Shown: piece after piece, positions 60,664 through 64,000 of the stretch
How positions within the stretch are numbered: the stretch's first letter is position 1
How the letters are laid out: every line of letters starts with the position of its first letter
Assembly (NCBI RefSeq): GCF_901709675.1
Contig: NC_051090.1
Coordinates: 7,703,842-7,767,841, forward strand
DNA from: Syngnathus acus
Lineage: Eukaryota > Chordata > Actinopteri > Syngnathiformes > Syngnathidae
Direction: 5' to 3'
Length of the DNA: 64,000 nucleotides
Translations under genes and position numbers: made by a program
Notes under the pieces: model-generated
Databases searched by the model: none
What the model saw: the letters and a program-made list of their open reading frames with translations, nothing else
What the model was told of the DNA's origin: nothing

Positions 60664-63157
60664 TTCAATCATAATTCCTTTATCTGCAATTAAAAATAAT
60701 AATAATTTGTAGTGATAAAAAATAGTGAAATGCCATCCTTTATTGGAGGTTATGTACAAGTAGACTTCATTGTCTGTGACCTCCTGTGCATGTTATTGCC
60801 TTGGGGTAGCCAGGCAACCATCTGTGACTTCAATTAGTTATTCACATGATACATGTGAGTGAAACCTTCAACATATTTTGGACAAAACACTGGGGTGCAC
60901 TCTTACAGAGTGTGTGATAGTTATCGATTGTGTTTTGTGTCCTGTATTTGTACAGACATGCTTTAGAATGTGTACTGAAAGCACAGCAAGTTTTCATGCT
61001 CGACCGATACATTGTCTCAAGAGGAATGTTTTTGTAGAACAAGAACTTTCACTGTATATAGAGATAATTGCGGATATCCATTGAGTTGAGTAAATATGTT
61101 TTTCTATATAGTGGATACTGTGTGTGACGCTGTTTGCATTTCAAGTGATTATTTGAAAACGTATTTTCCAAATAAAAACTAAAAAGCCAACATTACCGTG
61201 GCCAGGTTGCAATTTGCAAATTTCCGGGAATGCTTGCCGCTCGCCTAAAAGTGATAATAATCGTCTGCACAGCGGTGACTAGAGATATAAATTTTATTTG
61301 TTCTTTGAGCATCCTTGTAACTCAAAACACTCATATCTGAAATTGTCTTTCAGAATGAAAAAAAATGTAATTGTAATATTTTTTGCTAATATTTTTTGAC
61401 AATATTGTGTCAATGTAATAGGAGTTTCTTTTCTTGTAAAGTCTGACTATGTAATCTTTGTTTGTAGAGGGTGCTTTCTCCAAAAATGATCATACATATA
61501 TCACAATCACAACCATCATTGTGTCACTATGATATTTATGCAAATTCGAGGAATAGGCTGCTCGTTTTTTTTCGGTCATTGTCTACCTGTGTGAAATGAA
61601 TGCGGTGTCAGCGTGTTTGATTTAAATGCAGTCTTTAGGCACCAAATTGTGACCATCTGAACGGGCGTAAGAATGATTATGCCAAGGAAGGAAATCAGTA
61701 ATAGTGTTTTCTCCATGATTAAGCATCTGCGTTCATATCCAAGAACCGGGAAAAAAGCTCGAAGGGTGTCAACATGACAGAAAGTTGACTTACGGGAGGA
61801 TATTATTGTGTCAGTCTGCAACAGTCCAAAAAGGCTTAGCTCAAATGGGTTTTCACATTCATTATAAGCTATACCCATGTGACATTTTCTCTCTCTCTTT
61901 CTCTCAATAACAAGTGATTGTCACATCTTATCTTAAACCCTGAAATAGTCTTTTCAACTGAGGTCATTAGAGAGTTAAATCACCGTCCATGCAACCCCTT
62001 GACTTACTCCATGCGCTCTCATTTCATAAATTGCAATCCAAACCACATCTACAAAACCGACAAGGGCATCAACATTAACATCCAGTCAGGCGGTTAATAT
62101 ATCAACAGTGTCCTCTGGTGGTGACTTTGAAATGAGAGAACGTCCAGTTTGTTAGTTGACACAGTCCAACTGTGTCACATTTGTGCTGCACGGCCAGGAT
62201 GCCTTGACATCTGCCAAACACAATTGTGGCCAGCTGTCTGGGTAGGTAGCGGCAAATTGCGAGATACTCGTCAATATGGATGCTCCGGGAGAGAATTTGC
62301 AACAATCTGACCACGCACCACATCGTTAGGTCATATTTATTCGTCCATCAAGGAGACAGCATGTCACCTCAGTTTTAAAAAAAATCATACCAGATGGACT
62401 ATGAAACTGTAGAATACTCTTTTATAAGCCTATCTTCTCTCTCTTACTGCATGCTTTATAGGAAAATGCACCCTAAGTATGATTTAGTACCCAGTGTAAC
62501 ATTTACAAAGGGTTATAAACAGCCATGTATTCATAATACATGTGCTTATGTGTAGCCAAGGTGATCATATTTTGTATTTTTGTCGCTACGCAGAATTGTC
62601 AGACTGTTTCTATTTGTGGGCGTGTTGTCTTATGTAAAAAGTCATCAAAACGTCCTTGGATCTGCATTAATCTCTGTCACCCTCAAAGTTCAAAGAAAAC
62701 TGTGGGAAGAGCAGAGCAGACAAGTGTGTGATCCCACTCTATTGATGACTAGATGGGTAGATAAAAAGATTCACTTCATTAATTTTAATAAAAAGATGAA
62801 TCATGAAAATTCAATTCTTGCTATCGTGTGACTTTAGTCAAAAAAAGGTTTTAATGCAGGGAAAAAGTTGTTATTTGCATGACCACCTTTGGTGCAGTTT
62901 ATTGATTAAAACTAAAAGCAACCCTTTGTTTAAAATTACATTGAGTTACCCTAAATTTAGTGATCTGAGGTTTATACAATTACTATGTTTAGAGTTAGAA
63001 ATACCATGCTTACCCTTTTAGTATGTGCCGTGCTCATTAAAAAACATTTTTTTACACTCTCTAGGTCATATAAATATGTGTAAAATGGTCAAATGCAGCT
63101 TATAATATTGTCTGTGCGCTCCCCTTCACCCTTCCTAGACACAAACACACACACACA
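60664..63157. other. Intergenic, no firm element
   Basis: AT-rich, with AATAAA signals but no gene; (CT)n at 61889-61906. Confidence 0.45.
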
Positions 63158-63352
63158 CATATGGGAAAATGAAGCTTCAAATGTGCTTCATAAACCAGTT
63201 CTTGTATCTTTGACTCCTTTGGATAACACTGTTGTTTTAAATAAAGAAATTCAGTAAAGTCAGCCAAATGTTGAACAAAAAGTGCCATCTCGGGGAGACA
63301 AAAATACAATAAGGTTCATGAAGCAAATTTGAAGCTTCATTCCCCATCACTA
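63158..63352. mobile_element. hAT-like MITE with 29-nt inverted repeats
   Basis: Left arm 63168-63196 (AATGAAGCTTCAAATGTGCT...) and right arm 63313-63341 match at 27 of 29 positions. The right end reads TTCCCCATCACTAC, as in fish elements starting TAGTGATGGGAATGAAGC. Non-coding core. Confidence 0.8.
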
Positions 63353-63360
63353 CTTTAACT

Positions 63361-63419
63361 GGCAAATTAAATGACAAATAATATAATTCGGCAAATTAAA
63401 TGACAAAGAATAAAATTTG
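63361..63419. repeat. 29-bp imperfect tandem duplication
   Basis: GGCAAATTAAATGACAAATA at 63361 recurs as GGCAAATTAAATGACAAAGA at 63390, and a third GGCA begins at 63419. Confidence 0.85.
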
Positions 63420-63471
63420 GCAGTTAAAACTACCTATGGTGGACAACAATTTCAAGGACACGTGCAAAATT

Positions 63472-63727
63472 TGCCGTATTTTCCGGACTATAAGCCGCTA
63501 CGTTTTGCACAAACTTTGAACCCTGCAGTTTATGGTCCAGTGTGGCTTATCCATGGATTTTTTATGACTTTTATGATATTGTATGATTTGTGCATATTTT
63601 CTTATATGCATAATTGGAAATTAAACATTAAAACACCTGCGGCTTTTATATGAACAAAACAGGATTTCACCCTAATTGTAGCTGGTGCGTCTTATATTTG
63701 GGTGCGGCTTATAGTTCAGAAAGTTTA
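63472..63727. mobile_element. About 256-bp TA-type inverted-repeat element
   Basis: The left end is CCGTATTTTCCGGACTATAA. The right end is GGTGCGGCTTATAGTTCAG followed by a decayed AAGTTTA. The core matches 16029-16303 (TATGATTTGTGCATATTTTC, TTAAACATTAAAACACCTGC). Confidence 0.85.
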
Positions 63728-64000
63728 CTGAAAGACTTGTTTTATCACGTAAATTGATGTGGACAAAATAATGTAAAATGTAATGTGAAACGTATTATGC
63801 CTTATTAATTATACTCGAGTTGCAGAGCATTAAGTCACATACATGTTATGGGGTTTGAGGGTAGCACAAAAAGAAAGAAACACATTTTAAAAGACTTATG
63901 ATGTATGATATCTCAGTATGTTTATCCACTTATAATAAGAGTTTCATTATTCTGCTACATTTTCTGAGTGATTCTGATGAGGACACCAAAGACACTTAAT
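63728..64000. other. Intergenic, no recognised element
   Basis: AT-rich sequence to the window end; nothing recognised. Confidence 0.5.

Noticed and set aside
60214-60759. Longest open frame (181 codons, minus strand)
   Set aside because: It runs through the SINE at 60322-60652 and its flanks; no protein motif.

Overview
This window looks like teleost fish genomic DNA. It is AT-rich and almost free of long coding frames. It has GT-AG introns and is littered with fish-type repeats: tRNA-derived SINEs, LINE 3' tails, TA-flanked inverted-repeat elements, hAT and Tc1 fragments, and a BEL/Pao remnant. Percomorph ancestry is likely from the repeat types; I cannot name a species.

Only one gene is supported: the 3' end of an IgLON cell-adhesion gene on the + strand, best matched to negr1 (neuronal growth regulator 1). 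An exon at 186-334 encodes the end of the third Ig domain. A 42-nt exon at 8012-8053 can be included or skipped without changing frame and lengthens the juxtamembrane stalk. The terminal exon begins at 27937 and encodes the stalk plus the GPI-attachment signal, ending at the TAG at 28035-28037. A 3' UTR follows, with a canonical AATAAA at 28828. Splice phases agree across all three exons (phase 1 at both internal junctions), so both isoforms are in frame.

Layout: 1-185 intron; 186-334 exon; 335-8011 intron (LINE RT fragment, hairpin, 47-bp duplication); 8012-8053 cassette exon; 8054-27936 large intron (1.48-kb inverted-repeat element with two internal tandem arrays, solo-LTR-like segment, SINEs, 161-bp relative of the large element); 27937-28037 last coding exon; about 28038-28850 3' UTR; then about 35 kb of intergenic DNA with no convincing gene. 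The intergenic part holds nested transposons, about seven pieces of one SINE family, a complete-looking second SINE type, hAT and Tc1 debris, a BEL/Pao pol C-terminal fragment and long microsatellites.

I see no new multi-gene system. The observations most worth following are the small in-frame negr1 cassette exon, the family of TA-flanked elements that share about 20-nt termini but have unrelated cores (one with a 1.3-kb insert carrying two tandem arrays), SINE insertions dated by clean 12-13-bp target duplications, and a few repeat-free segments with enhancer-like motif content.
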